From contig NZ_JABJRA010000017.1 in assembly GCF_013155365.1 (NCBI RefSeq), positions 1 to 55,246 on the forward strand: a stretch of 55,246 nt of DNA, written 5' to 3'. The notes beneath the pieces are model-generated. The model saw nothing but the letters and a program-made list of their open reading frames with translations. It had not been told where the DNA came from and ran no database searches. This DNA comes from Nocardioides sp. zg-DK7169. GTDB taxonomy: Bacteria; Actinomycetota; Actinomycetes; Propionibacteriales; Nocardioidaceae. The position numbers were made by a program, and so were the translations under genes. Of this stretch, positions 29,914 to 37,784 are shown piece after piece; the first letter of the stretch is position 1; the number at the start of each line of letters is the position of its first letter.

Positions 29914-30695
29914 GGTGCTCCTCGGTCGGTGACCCCCGTGTCGGGGTCGGGGTCCTTCTCATCGCCAGGCAACGGACCGGGCAGCGACTGCCCGGTCAGG
30001 GCCAGGGCATGGTCCAGGTGGACCAGCATGTGCTCACGGAGCAACAACGACGTGCGCTCCACCTGTTCCCGGGTTCGGGGCCACGGGACAGGATCACAGT
30101 GGTAGGGCGGGCCGAACACCAGGTCGACGCGACCGCCCTTCGGCGGCAGCGACGAGCGGTGCCCGCCGGGCGGGCGGGTGCCCAGCATGATCACCGGAAC
30201 GACGGGGGCTCCGGAGACCAGCGCGAGGTAGCCCGCGCCGCGGTGGAAGCGCGACAGGTCGCCGGTGTTGCGCCGCCCCTCGGGGAAGATGCCGACCGGA
30301 TGGCCGTCGCGCAGCACCCGCAGGCAGGTCTTCACCGCACGCGGGTCGCTGTGGAAGCGGTCCAGCGGGATCTGCCCGGCGAAGCGCAGGAAGGCGCCCA
30401 GCGGTCCGTGGAACATCTCGATCTTGGTCAGCGCGTGCACCGGGCGCCGCGGCGTGAGGATCGCCAGGAACGGGCCGTCGGCGATGCCGATGTGGTTGGC
30501 CGCGAAGATCACCGGACCGGTGCGCGGGATCAGCTCGCCGCCGTGCACGTGCACGTCGTAGCGGCGCCGGATCAGGAACCGTGCGAACGGACGCAGCGGT
30601 CCGTGCAGTGCGCCGCGGAACGGGTGGCGGACCCCGGTGCTGCGTGGCAGCGCCCCGTGCGTCGTGCACGGTCGCGCCTGGCGGGGGCCGCTCAC
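29910..30695 (-). CDS. 1-acyl-sn-glycerol-3-phosphate acyltransferase (PlsC family)
   Basis: 261 residues from GTG 30695, overlapping the cmk stop (GTGA). The acyltransferase motif I is NHIGIAD (H-x4-D), motif III is FPEGRRNTGDL and VPVIMLGT is motif IV. It transfers an acyl chain to lysophosphatidate or a similar acceptor at the inner membrane face. The arginine-rich start has no signal peptide. Its place between cmk and der is conserved in many actinobacteria. Exact acyl acceptor is unproven. Confidence 0.88.
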   Translation of the reverse strand: MSGPRQARPCTTHGALPRSTGVRHPFRGALHGPLRPFARFLIRRRYDVHVHGGELIPRTGPVIFAANHIGIADGPFLAILTPRRPVHALTKIEMFHGPLGAFLRFAGQIPLDRFHSDPRAVKTCLRVLRDGHPVGIFPEGRRNTGDLSRFHRGAGYLALVSGAPVVPVIMLGTRPPGGHRSSLPPKGGRVDLVFGPPYHCDPVPWPRTREQVERTSLLLREHMLVHLDHALALTGQSLPGPLPGDEKDPDPDTGVTDRGAP

Positions 30696-31378
30696 TCGAC
30701 CGCTCTCACCAGCGCGACGACCTGGTCGACCACCTCGTCGAGCGTGTACGGCGTGGTGTCGATGTGGACCGCGCCGTCGGCGCGCACCAGCGGGGCCGTG
30801 GCCCTCGAGGAGTCGATCTTGTCGCGGCTCAGCAGCAGCTGCTCGGTGGCGGCGAGGTCGGAGCCGCCCTCCTCGGCGGCGCGGCGCGCGGCGCGGGCGG
30901 CGGGGTCCGCGGTGAGGTAGACCTTGACCGGTGCGTCGGGCGCAACGACCGAGCCGATGTCGCGGCCCTCGACCACGATCCCGGGCCCGGTGCCGGTGGC
31001 GTCCGCGATGACGCGGCGCTGCAGCTCCAGCAGCCGGGCGCGCACCTCGGGCACCGCGCTCACGGGGCTGACCGCGCGGGTGACCTCCTCGGTGCGGATC
31101 GCCTCGGCGACGTCGGTGCCGTCCACGGCGATCGTGGGGCCGAGTGGGTCGGTGCCGGACTCGATGCGCGGGGCGCCGGCGCGGGCGGCGAGCGCCGCGG
31201 CGTCGTGGATGTCCACGCCGTCACGCAGCATCGCCCAGGTCATCGCGCGGAACATCGCGCCGGTGTCGAGGTAGCGCAGCCCGAGGCGGGCGGCGACGCC
31301 GCGCGAGGTGCTGGACTTGCCCGAGCCGGACGGCCCGTCCACGGCCACGACGATTCCGTTGACGATCCCGTTGCTCAC
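30692..31378 (-). CDS. cmk: Cytidylate kinase
   Basis: 228 residues from GTG 31378. P-loop VDGPSGSGKSS (13-23), YLDTGAMFRA for the nucleotide-binding region (the family has TGAMYRA) and VVEGRDIGSVV, all diagnostic of bacterial CMP/dCMP kinase. It phosphorylates CMP and dCMP with ATP. It starts 11 bases after tyrA and overlaps plsC by 4 bases. Other upstream starts in the frame lie inside tyrA and have no similarity. Confidence 0.95.
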   Translation of the reverse strand: MSNGIVNGIVVAVDGPSGSGKSSTSRGVAARLGLRYLDTGAMFRAMTWAMLRDGVDIHDAAALAARAGAPRIESGTDPLGPTIAVDGTDVAEAIRTEEVTRAVSPVSAVPEVRARLLELQRRVIADATGTGPGIVVEGRDIGSVVAPDAPVKVYLTADPAARAARRAAEEGGSDLAATEQLLLSRDKIDSSRATAPLVRADGAVHIDTTPYTLDEVVDQVVALVRAVE

Positions 31379-31389
31379 GGGGGGTGAGC

Positions 31390-32493
31390 CTACCGGTGAG
31401 TGACCCAGCCGCGAGACTCCAGGGAGACCAGCAGCCGCTCGACGCGGGGTTCCTCGACCACGAGCTCCACGAGTCCGACCGGTCGGGCGGGGTCGTGGTC
31501 GATGCGGATGTCCTCGATGTTGACCTCGCTGGCGACGGCGTCGGCCAGCAGCCGGGCCAGCTCGCCCGCGACGTCGGGCACCGAGACCCACACCGAGCCC
31601 ATCGGGCGCGGAGGCCCGCCGTGCTTGCCCGGGATCGCCCGGGTGCCGGCGACGCCCTCGGCCAGCAGCGACTCCAGCGCCGCGCGGTCACCGGCGCCGA
31701 TCGCCTCGATCACCCGGTCCAACTGGTCGCGGACCTCGCCGAGCAGCGCGAGCACCGCCTCCGCGTTGCCGGACACGATCTGGCCGTAGAGCGCGGGGTC
31801 GCCGCCGGCCACCCGGGTGACGTCGCGCACGCCCTGCCCGGACAGCGCGAGGTGGTTCTCGGGCGCGACGGCCAGCCGCGAGGCGACGGTCGCCGCCATC
31901 AGGTGCGGCACGTGGGAGGTGCGCGCGACGGCCCGGTCGTGCTCCTCGGGGGTCAGCCACACCGGCGTCGCGCCGCACAGGCGTACCAGTGCCTCGACCA
32001 CCTCGACGGCGTCGACGTCGGAGCCGGGGTGCGGGGTGATCGCCCACGGGCGGCCGTCGAAGAGCGATGCGCTGCCGGCGAGCGGGCCGGAGCGCTCGCT
32101 GCCGGCCATCGGGTGGCTGCCGACGTAGCGCCCCACACCGGGGTGCGCGGCGACCGCGGCGACCGGGCGGCCCTTGACCGAGCCGACGTCCGTGACGACC
32201 GCGCCGGTGCCCGCGGTGCGGTCCAGTGCCTCGCCGATCGCCTCGCCCAGGTGGTCCGGCGGCACCGCGACCACGACCAGCGCGGGGCGGTCCTCGTCGC
32301 GGCGCGGGCGTCCGGCGCCGAGCCCGGAGGCGGTGCGCAGGTGCTCGGAGGAGATGTCGCTGAGCAGGACCTCGAGCCCGGCCCGGCGGCACGCCAGCGC
32401 GATCGAGGTGCCGAGCAGCCCCGCGCCGACGACCTCCACCGGTCCGCTCAGCTCGCTCGGCCCGCTGGGGCCGTCACTGTCTGCGTGCGCCAC
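31390..32493 (-). CDS. tyrA: Prephenate dehydrogenase
   Basis: 367 residues. NAD(P) loop VVGAGLLGTS (21-30), TDVGSVKG and VGSHPMAGSERSG are the conserved TyrA motifs around the catalytic histidine, followed by the helical dimer domain. The last 70 residues (PDVAGELARLLADAVASEVNIEDIRIDHD) form an ACT domain, suggesting feedback by tyrosine. It converts prephenate to 4-hydroxyphenylpyruvate. First gene of the tyrA-cmk-plsC-der operon. A hairpin at 32558-32587 separates it from the VOC gene upstream. Confidence 0.95.
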   Translation of the reverse strand: MAHADSDGPSGPSELSGPVEVVGAGLLGTSIALACRRAGLEVLLSDISSEHLRTASGLGAGRPRRDEDRPALVVVAVPPDHLGEAIGEALDRTAGTGAVVTDVGSVKGRPVAAVAAHPGVGRYVGSHPMAGSERSGPLAGSASLFDGRPWAITPHPGSDVDAVEVVEALVRLCGATPVWLTPEEHDRAVARTSHVPHLMAATVASRLAVAPENHLALSGQGVRDVTRVAGGDPALYGQIVSGNAEAVLALLGEVRDQLDRVIEAIGAGDRAALESLLAEGVAGTRAIPGKHGGPPRPMGSVWVSVPDVAGELARLLADAVASEVNIEDIRIDHDPARPVGLVELVVEEPRVERLLVSLESRGWVTHR

Positions 32494-32557
32494 GTCGCTC
32501 CCTGCCTCCGGCTGCCTGACCGGGCAAGGCTACTGGCGCGCGTCCGGGCGGCGCGGC

Positions 32558-32587
32558 CGGGTGCGGGCCGCTGGACACCCGCACCCG
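32558..32587. terminator. Terminator between the VOC gene and tyrA
   Basis: CGGGTGCGGG (32558-32567) pairs with CCCGCACCCG (32578-32587), 10-base loop, 18 bases past the VOC stop. It separates the AraC-VOC unit from the tyrA operon. Confidence 0.65.
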
Positions 32588-32604
32588 CGGGCCGGGGACG
32601 GCGC

Positions 32605-32997
32605 TCAGCCGGGCTGGTAGTCGCCGAAGGACCAGTGGTTGCCCTCGGGGTCCAGCACGCTGCCGCCGCGCCCGCCGTAGTCCTGGTCGACCATCTCGCG
32701 CAGCACCGTGGCGCCGGCCGCGACGGCCTTGGCGAAGACGGTGTCCGGGTCGGGGGTGACCAGGTAGGCCGCGGAGCCCCCGACGTTGTCGACGGCCGCG
32801 TCGGGGCGCCGGCTGCCGAACATGATCCCGCCGCCCCCGGGCCACAGCCACTCGGCGTGGACCACGGTGCCGGGGTCGGACTCGTCGCGGTAGGTCGCGT
32901 GCTCGACGAAGCCGATCGCGCTCAACCACGCGATCGCCGCGTCGGCGTCGGAGAAGCTCAGGGTGTGCCAGAGTCGGATGTCGGTTGCGTTGCTCAT
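32605..32997 (-). CDS. VOC (glyoxalase/bleomycin-resistance) family protein
   Basis: 130 residues. A vicinal-oxygen-chelate fold of two beta-alpha-beta-beta-beta units: DADAAIAWLSAIGF in the first and DTVFAKAVAAGATVLREMVDQDYGGRGGSVLDPEGNHWSFGDY in the second, the last being a hallmark of the bleomycin-resistance/YdeM-like branch. It starts 4 bases after the AraC-family stop, so they share a transcript. It may bind or modify a small molecule that the regulator responds to. Metal-ligand positions cannot be assigned with confidence. Confidence 0.9.
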   Translation of the reverse strand: MSNATDIRLWHTLSFSDADAAIAWLSAIGFVEHATYRDESDPGTVVHAEWLWPGGGGIMFGSRRPDAAVDNVGGSAAYLVTPDPDTVFAKAVAAGATVLREMVDQDYGGRGGSVLDPEGNHWSFGDYQPG

Positions 32998-33001
32998 GGG
33001 T

Positions 33002-33796
33002 TCAGCCTGCGTCGAGACCGCTCCCCCGGTCTTGAACGAACGGGAACTCCTCGCGCAGCCAGGTCGTCGGGGCGCAGCCGGCCAGTGCGACCCACTCGCG
33101 AGTCAGGTGGGCCTGGTCGGCGTAGCCGCAGCGGTACGCCGCCTCGGCCAGCGGCATCGCGCCGACCACGCCGCGTGAGCGCTCGAAGCGGCCCAGCCGG
33201 CGCAGGGAGCGCGGGGTGAGCCCGCACTCGGCGCGCACCAGGTCGGCGAGGTGCCGGCGGGAGTAGCCGACCTCCGCGGCGACCTGCTCGACCCGGGCGC
33301 CTCGGGTGAGGGCGGCCAGGGCGCGCCCGACCTCCGCGCGCGGCGCCGCCGCCGTTCCTCGCAGCCGGGCCAGCAGCGCCTGCTGCACCACGGCCCCGCG
33401 GTCCTCGGCCCGGGTGCCGGCCAGCTGCTCGGGCAGGTGCCGCAGGGCGGGGTCGACATCCCCGAGCTCGACCAGCGCACCGGCCAGCGCCGCCGCCGGG
33501 ACCCCGAGCAGCGCGCGGGCGCCTGCGGTGGTGAGCTCCAGCTGCACCCCGGTCTGGTGCCCGTCGTGGTGGATCTGGGCGGGGCCGACGTGCAGCCCCG
33601 AGACCGTGGACCAGCGCCGCGCCCGGGCCGCGGGCGTGCCGGCCCAGCCGACGTCCAGCGGCTCGCCCACCGGCAGCACCAGGGTGAGGGTGGTGCCGGG
33701 CAGCCCGCGGTGCACGCCCGGCGCGCCGAGGTCGACGTCGTACGCCGTCAGCGAGGCGACGTACGGCGCGAGCGCGGGGTGGACCGGGCTGCCCAT
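33002..33796 (-). CDS. AraC-family transcriptional regulator
   Basis: 264 residues. The C-terminal double helix-turn-helix is present: ALTRGARVEQVAAEVGYSRRHLADLVRAE and SRGVVGAMPLAEAAYRCGYADQAHLTREW, the second matching the PxxxxGYxxxxHxxRxF-type AraC signature with W in place of the usual F. The N-terminal part (HRGLPGTTLTLVLPVGEPLD) is an AraC ligand-binding-like domain. It probably controls the VOC gene directly downstream. The pair sits between rluB and tyrA, in the middle of a conserved housekeeping run. Confidence 0.88.
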   Translation of the reverse strand: MGSPVHPALAPYVASLTAYDVDLGAPGVHRGLPGTTLTLVLPVGEPLDVGWAGTPAARARRWSTVSGLHVGPAQIHHDGHQTGVQLELTTAGARALLGVPAAALAGALVELGDVDPALRHLPEQLAGTRAEDRGAVVQQALLARLRGTAAAPRAEVGRALAALTRGARVEQVAAEVGYSRRHLADLVRAECGLTPRSLRRLGRFERSRGVVGAMPLAEAAYRCGYADQAHLTREWVALAGCAPTTWLREEFPFVQDRGSGLDAG

Positions 33797-33815
33797 CCCC
33801 CCACCGTACGGCGGC

Positions 33816-34577
33816 TCAGAGCTTGGCGCTGTCGAGCAGCAGCCCGAGCTCCTCGCGGCTGAGGTCGCGGATGTCGCCCGGCTTCATGCCCATCAGCAGC
33901 ACCGGGCCGAAGGCGGTGCGGGTCAGCCGGCGCACCGGGTGGCCCACCTCGTCGAGGAGGCGGCGCACGATCCGGTTGCGGCCCTCGTGGATGACCAGCT
34001 CGATGATCGAGCTGCCCGACGCCTTCTGGTTGCCGCCGATCAGGCGGGCCTTCTTCACCGTCACCGGCCCGTCCTCGAGGGTGACCCCGTCGAGGAGGCG
34101 CTTCACGGTGGCCCGGCTGATGGTGCCCTCCACCTCCGCGACGTAGGTCTTGTCGACCTCGTAGGAGGGGTGCGCCATCCGGTTGGCGAAGTCGCCGTCG
34201 TTGGTGAGCAGCAGCAGCCCGGAGGTGTCGGTGTCGAGGCGCCCGACGTGGAAGAGCCGCTCGGGGCGGTCCGCGACCAGGTCGGAGATGGTGCGTCGGC
34301 CCTCGGGGTCCGACATCGTGGAGACGACCCCGCGCGGCTTGTTCAGCACCAGGTAGACCTTCTCCGAGATCGGCGGCAGCCGCTTGCCGTCGACGTGGAT
34401 CACCGCGGTGCGCGGGTCCACCTTGGTGCCCAGCCGGGTGACGACCTCGCCGTCGACCACGACCAGCCCGTCGAGCATCAGCTGCTCGCACTTGCGCCGG
34501 GAGGCCACGTCGGACTGCGCCAGCAGCTTCTGCAGGCGGATCAGGCCGTCGTCGTCGGTCTCGATCTGGGGGCTCAC
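33816..34577 (-). CDS. 23S rRNA pseudouridine synthase (RluB/RsuA family)
   Basis: 253 residues from GTG 34577, overlapping the scpB stop. An S4 RNA-binding domain is at 12-50 (IRLQKLLAQSDVASRRKCEQLM) and the catalytic motif GRLDTDTSGLLLLTNDGD carries the essential aspartate. It changes a uridine in rRNA to pseudouridine. The position after scpAB is conserved in actinobacteria, as in the scpA-scpB-rluB-cmk-der run. RluB is the likely member, though RsuA and RluE share the motifs. Confidence 0.92.
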   Translation of the reverse strand: MSPQIETDDDGLIRLQKLLAQSDVASRRKCEQLMLDGLVVVDGEVVTRLGTKVDPRTAVIHVDGKRLPPISEKVYLVLNKPRGVVSTMSDPEGRRTISDLVADRPERLFHVGRLDTDTSGLLLLTNDGDFANRMAHPSYEVDKTYVAEVEGTISRATVKRLLDGVTLEDGPVTVKKARLIGGNQKASGSSIIELVIHEGRNRIVRRLLDEVGHPVRRLTRTAFGPVLLMGMKPGDIRDLSREELGLLLDSAKL

Positions 34578-35305
34578 GTCGTCATGTCCTTCGGGTTGCT
34601 GCTGTCGGTGGGGGTGTCGGTGGAAGTGGGGCTGCTCGCGGCGGCGCCGCTCGCGGCCGAGGGCGCCGCGGAGGGAGCGGTCATGGCGGCCAGCTCCTCC
34701 TCCATGTCGTCCAGGTCGTCGAGGTCGGGCAGGTACGGCGCGAGCTCGGGGAGGTCGTCGAGGGAGGTGACGCCGATCCGCTCCAGGAAGTATCCCGTGG
34801 TCCGGTAGAGGTTCGCACCGGTCTCCCGGTCCTGGCCGGCCTCCTCGACCAGGCCGCGGGTCAGCAGGGTGCGCATCACCCCGTCGACGTTGACGCCGCG
34901 GATCGCCGAGACCCGGGCGCGCGAGACCGGCTGCTGGTAGGCCACCACGGCGAGGGTCTCCAGCGCCGCCTGGGTCAGCCGCGCCTGCTGGCCCTCCAGC
35001 ACGAACCGCTCGACGACCGCGGCGTGCTCGGGCCGGGTGTAGTAGCGCCAGCCACCGGCCACGTGGCGCAGCTCGAAGCCGCGGTCCTGCTCGGCGTACT
35101 CCTCGGCGAGCAGCTGGAGCGCGGCCACCACGTCCTCGACCGGGTGCCCGACCGCGGTCGCGAGGGTCGGGGCGTCCAGGGGCTGGTCGGCGACCATCAG
35201 GACCGCCTCCAGCGAGGGCCGCAGGGCGGTCGCTGGGACCTCCGGGGCCTCCGGGACCTCCGGGACCTCCGGGGCCTCGGGGGCGCTGTCGGTCGGCTCG
35301 CTCAT
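34574..35305 (-). CDS. scpB: Segregation and condensation protein B (ScpB)
   Basis: 243 residues. Two winged-helix domains in the middle (LEAVLMVADQPLDAPTLATAVG; ALETLAVVAYQQPVSRARVSAIRGVNVDGVMRTLLTRGLVEE) identify the kleisin-associated subunit of the SMC complex that condenses DNA. The first 25 residues are an EAPEVPEV-type repeat encoded by 9-bp DNA repeats, and the tail after residue 200 is acidic then Ser/Ala/Thr-rich; both are probably disordered. It overlaps scpA by 4 bases. Confidence 0.95.
   Translation of the reverse strand: MSEPTDSAPEAPEVPEVPEAPEVPATALRPSLEAVLMVADQPLDAPTLATAVGHPVEDVVAALQLLAEEYAEQDRGFELRHVAGGWRYYTRPEHAAVVERFVLEGQQARLTQAALETLAVVAYQQPVSRARVSAIRGVNVDGVMRTLLTRGLVEEAGQDRETGANLYRTTGYFLERIGVTSLDDLPELAPYLPDLDDLDDMEEELAAMTAPSAAPSAASGAAASSPTSTDTPTDSSNPKDMTT
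35236..35280 (-). repeat. Five 9-bp tandem repeats in the scpB 5' end
   Basis: GGACCTCCG-type 9-mers repeat five times (plus-strand units GGACCTCCG, GGGCCTCCG, GGACCTCCG, GGACCTCCG, GGGCCTCGG). On the coding strand they give PEV/PEA triplets. Length changes by slipped-strand copying would keep the reading frame. Confidence 0.75.
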
Positions 35306-36159
35306 GGCTGGTCCCCCTCGGTGGGCGCCTCGGGCGGGGCGCCGTCGAACTCGTCGTTGATCAGGTCGACCACCTCCACGCCGTCCCCGTCGTCGCCGGT
35401 CCAGCGCACGGTCAGCTCGCCGAGCGGGGTGACCTGGTCGAAGGCCACCGCGCTCTCACGGAACAGCTCCAGCAGCGCCAGGAACCGCGCCACGGTGGTC
35501 AGCCGGTCCGGGGAGTCCCCGCACAGCGCCCGGAAGGTCATCGCGCCGTGGCGGCGCAGCCGCTCCACGACGATCGCGGCCTGCTCGCGCACGCTCACCT
35601 GCGGGGCGTGGATGTGGGCCAGGCCCACCTGCGGCACCGGTTTGGGTGCCAGGGCGCGCGCCGCGAGGGCGGCGAACTGCTCCAGGCCGATCCCGATCAG
35701 GACCTCCGGCAGCAGCCCGGCGTAGCGCTCCTCCAGCCCGACCGCGCGCGGGTGGCGCCGCGCCTCGCCGGTGAGCCGCTCGCCCAGGGCGGCCGCGACG
35801 GTCTTGAACGCCTTGTACTGCAGCAGCCGGGCGAAGAGCAGGTCGCGGGCCTCGAGGAGCGCCAGGTCCTCCTCGTCCTCGACGTCGCCCTGCGGCAGCA
35901 GCCGTGCGGCCTTGAGGTCGAGCAGGGTGGAGGCGACCAGCAGGAACGACGTCGTCTGCTCCAGGTCCCAGACCGGTCCTCCGGCCCTGACGTGGGCGAT
36001 GAACTCGTCGGTGACACGCGACAGCGCGACCTCGGTGACGTCGAGGCGGTGCTTGGCGATCAGGTTCAGCAGCAGGTCGAAGGGGCCCTCGAAGTTGTCC
36101 AGCCGCACCTCGAACCCGGCGCGGCCCGCGTCGTCGGAGGTGGCGGCGGGCGTGGTCAT
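35302..36159 (-). CDS. scpA: Segregation and condensation protein A (ScpA, kleisin)
   Basis: 285 residues. The kleisin N-terminus FEVRLDNFEGPFDLLLNLIAKHRLDVTEVALSRVTDEF (16-52) binds the SMC neck; a central helix-rich part (DLEQTTSFLLVASTLLDLKAARLLP) binds ScpB; the C-terminal winged helix (LTTVARFLALLELFRESAVAFDQVTPLGELTVRW) caps the SMC head. It starts 4 bases inside the stop of the RHH-like gene, so ParA, RHH, ScpA, ScpB and RluB are translated as one coupled string. Confidence 0.96.
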   Translation of the reverse strand: MTTPAATSDDAGRAGFEVRLDNFEGPFDLLLNLIAKHRLDVTEVALSRVTDEFIAHVRAGGPVWDLEQTTSFLLVASTLLDLKAARLLPQGDVEDEEDLALLEARDLLFARLLQYKAFKTVAAALGERLTGEARRHPRAVGLEERYAGLLPEVLIGIGLEQFAALAARALAPKPVPQVGLAHIHAPQVSVREQAAIVVERLRRHGAMTFRALCGDSPDRLTTVARFLALLELFRESAVAFDQVTPLGELTVRWTGDDGDGVEVVDLINDEFDGAPPEAPTEGDQP

Positions 36160-36566
36160 CCCTCGCTCAGCCGGCGCACGAGGATGCTGTCCTCGCCGTT
36201 CGCCTCGAGGTCGGCCAGGACCAGCGAGACCGCCTCCCGCACCAGCCGGCCGCGGTCGACCGCCAGGCCGTGCGAGCGGCGCAGCGCGAGCCGGGCGTGC
36301 TCGATCTCGAGCAGCTCCTCGGAGGTGACGTAGACGGTCATCTTCTCGTCGTGGCGCACCCGGCCGCTGGGCTTGCGCGGCTTCCTGGCCGGCTTCGCGG
36401 CGTCGACCGCGCCGGCGTCGGCAGCGCCGGCGTCGGCAGCGTCGGTGGCAGGGGCCCGGTCCGGTACGGCGTCGGGCACGGCGCGCACCGCCGGGGGCCG
36501 GGGCGGGGTGGCCTCGGCCTGCGGGACCGTCGGCCGGAACAGGTCGTCGGCCGAGGGCAGGCTCAC
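36156..36566 (-). CDS. Ribbon-helix-helix-like small protein, ParA partner candidate
   Basis: 136 residues from GTG 36566, overlapping the ParA stop as GTGA. Residues 1-70 are proline/alanine/aspartate-rich and end in a basic stretch KPARKPRKPSGRVRHDEK. Residues 76-121 read MTVYVTSEELLEIEHA...VDRGRLVREAVSLVLADLE: a beta-strand followed by two helices, the layout of RHH (MetJ/Arc/CopG) DNA-binding proteins. This is the size and shape of ParG-type partners of plasmid ParA, and it lies where such a partner would lie. No chromosomal ParB-type protein is seen. Its DNA site may be the repeats upstream of parA. Function is inferred. Confidence 0.68.
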   Translation of the reverse strand: MSLPSADDLFRPTVPQAEATPPRPPAVRAVPDAVPDRAPATDAADAGAADAGAVDAAKPARKPRKPSGRVRHDEKMTVYVTSEELLEIEHARLALRRSHGLAVDRGRLVREAVSLVLADLEANGEDSILVRRLSEG

Positions 36567-37594
36567 CCGTCGAGACAACGTGCGAGCACCTCCCGGGCGA
36601 GCTGGCGGTAGGCCTCCGCGCCGTTCGAGCTCGAGGCGTAGGAGGTGATCGGCTCGCCGGCGACGGTGGAGTCGGAGAACTTCACGGTGCGTCGGATGAC
36701 GGTGTGGAACACCTTGTCGCCCCACGCCTGCACGAGACGCTCCATGACCTCGCGGCCGTGCAGGGTGCGCCCGTCGAACATGGTGCCGAGCACGCCGTCG
36801 ACCTCCAGGCGCGGGTTGAGCCGCTCCTGGACCTTGTCGATGGTCGTCTTCAGCAGCGCCACGCCGCGCAGCGCGAAGTACTCGCACTCCAGCGGCACGA
36901 TCACGCCGTCGGCGGCGGTGAGCGCGTTGACGGTGAGCAGGCCGAGCGAGGGCTGGCAGTCGATCAGGACGACGTCGTAGTTCTTGACCGCGGGGCCGAG
37001 CACGCGCGCCAGGGTCTGCTCGCGGGCGACCTCGTGGACCAGTTGCACCTCGGCGGCGGAGAGGTCGATGTTGGAGGGCAGCAGGTCCATGCCCGGCACG
37101 TTGGTCGGCACGATGACGTCGTCGACGTGGACGTCGCGCTCCATCAGCAGGTTGTAGACGGTGAAGTCCATCTCGTGCGGGTTCAGGCCCAGGCCGACGG
37201 AGAGCGAGCCCTGCGGGTCGAAGTCGACGAGCAGCACCTTGCGGCCGTACTCGGCCAGTGCGGCACCGAGGTTGATCGTCGTGGTGGTCTTGCCGACGCC
37301 GCCCTTCTGGTTGCACATCGCGATCACCCGGCCGTTGCCGTGCTCGGTGAGCGGCTTGGGCTCGGGGATCACCGGCATCGGACGTCCGGTGGGGCCGAGC
37401 ACCACCTCCGGCGTCGGGGCGGCGGTGGGTCGCTCGGGCACGAGGGGCTGCTCGAACGGCAGGGGGTCGGACACGTGGTCATCTCCGGAAGGGGTCGGTG
37501 GTGCCGGTGCTGCCGGCGGGGTCGGGCGCGGGGTGCGCACCAGCGGGGGCATCTCCGGGGCGCCGGACCCGAAGTGGATACCGCCATCGCTCAT
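36563..37594 (-). CDS. ParA/Soj-family ATPase
   Basis: 343 residues from ATG 37594, chosen for GGGAG six bases before it; ATG 37612 would add six residues. Residues 1-88 are a proline-rich, probably disordered tail. The deviant Walker A motif CNQKGGVGKTT (94-104) with the signature lysine K97, the DFDPQGSLS and IDCQPSLGLLT motifs, and the ERLNP segment define a chromosomal ParA/MinD-type ATPase. It is the ParA that lies upstream of scpA in actinobacteria, separate from the oriC ParAB. The unusual feature is the RHH-like gene right behind it. Confidence 0.92.
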   Translation of the reverse strand: MSDGGIHFGSGAPEMPPLVRTPRPTPPAAPAPPTPSGDDHVSDPLPFEQPLVPERPTAAPTPEVVLGPTGRPMPVIPEPKPLTEHGNGRVIAMCNQKGGVGKTTTTINLGAALAEYGRKVLLVDFDPQGSLSVGLGLNPHEMDFTVYNLLMERDVHVDDVIVPTNVPGMDLLPSNIDLSAAEVQLVHEVAREQTLARVLGPAVKNYDVVLIDCQPSLGLLTVNALTAADGVIVPLECEYFALRGVALLKTTIDKVQERLNPRLEVDGVLGTMFDGRTLHGREVMERLVQAWGDKVFHTVIRRTVKFSDSTVAGEPITSYASSSNGAEAYRQLAREVLARCLDG

Positions 37595-37711
37595 CTGCTG
37601 CTCCCGTCCCATTATGTCGACACGACGACTTGTGACCGACTCGGGGAGCCTAGGACCGCCCGCCGACGCCGAACAAGCGCTCCAGCCCCCCGGCCTTCGC
37701 GCGGCCGACAT

Positions 37712-37763
37712 CTGTGCAGAGCCCCCACGGGCCGTGCACAGGCCACCCCTCCCCTGTGCACAG
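37712..37763. repeat. Three GTGCA-centred sites at two-turn spacing upstream of parA
   Basis: GTGCA occurs at 37714, 37734 and 37756, that is 20 and 22 bp apart, within CTGTGCAGAG, CCGTGCACAG and CTGTGCACAG; the last (37754-37763) is a perfect palindrome. They lie 118-170 bases upstream of the parA start. The spacing puts the sites on one DNA face, as in an array of operators. The rest of the 307-base gap 37595-37901 holds the tandem repeats and no gene. Confidence 0.5.
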
Positions 37764-37784
37764 ACCTGTGGAGGAAATCACCCC

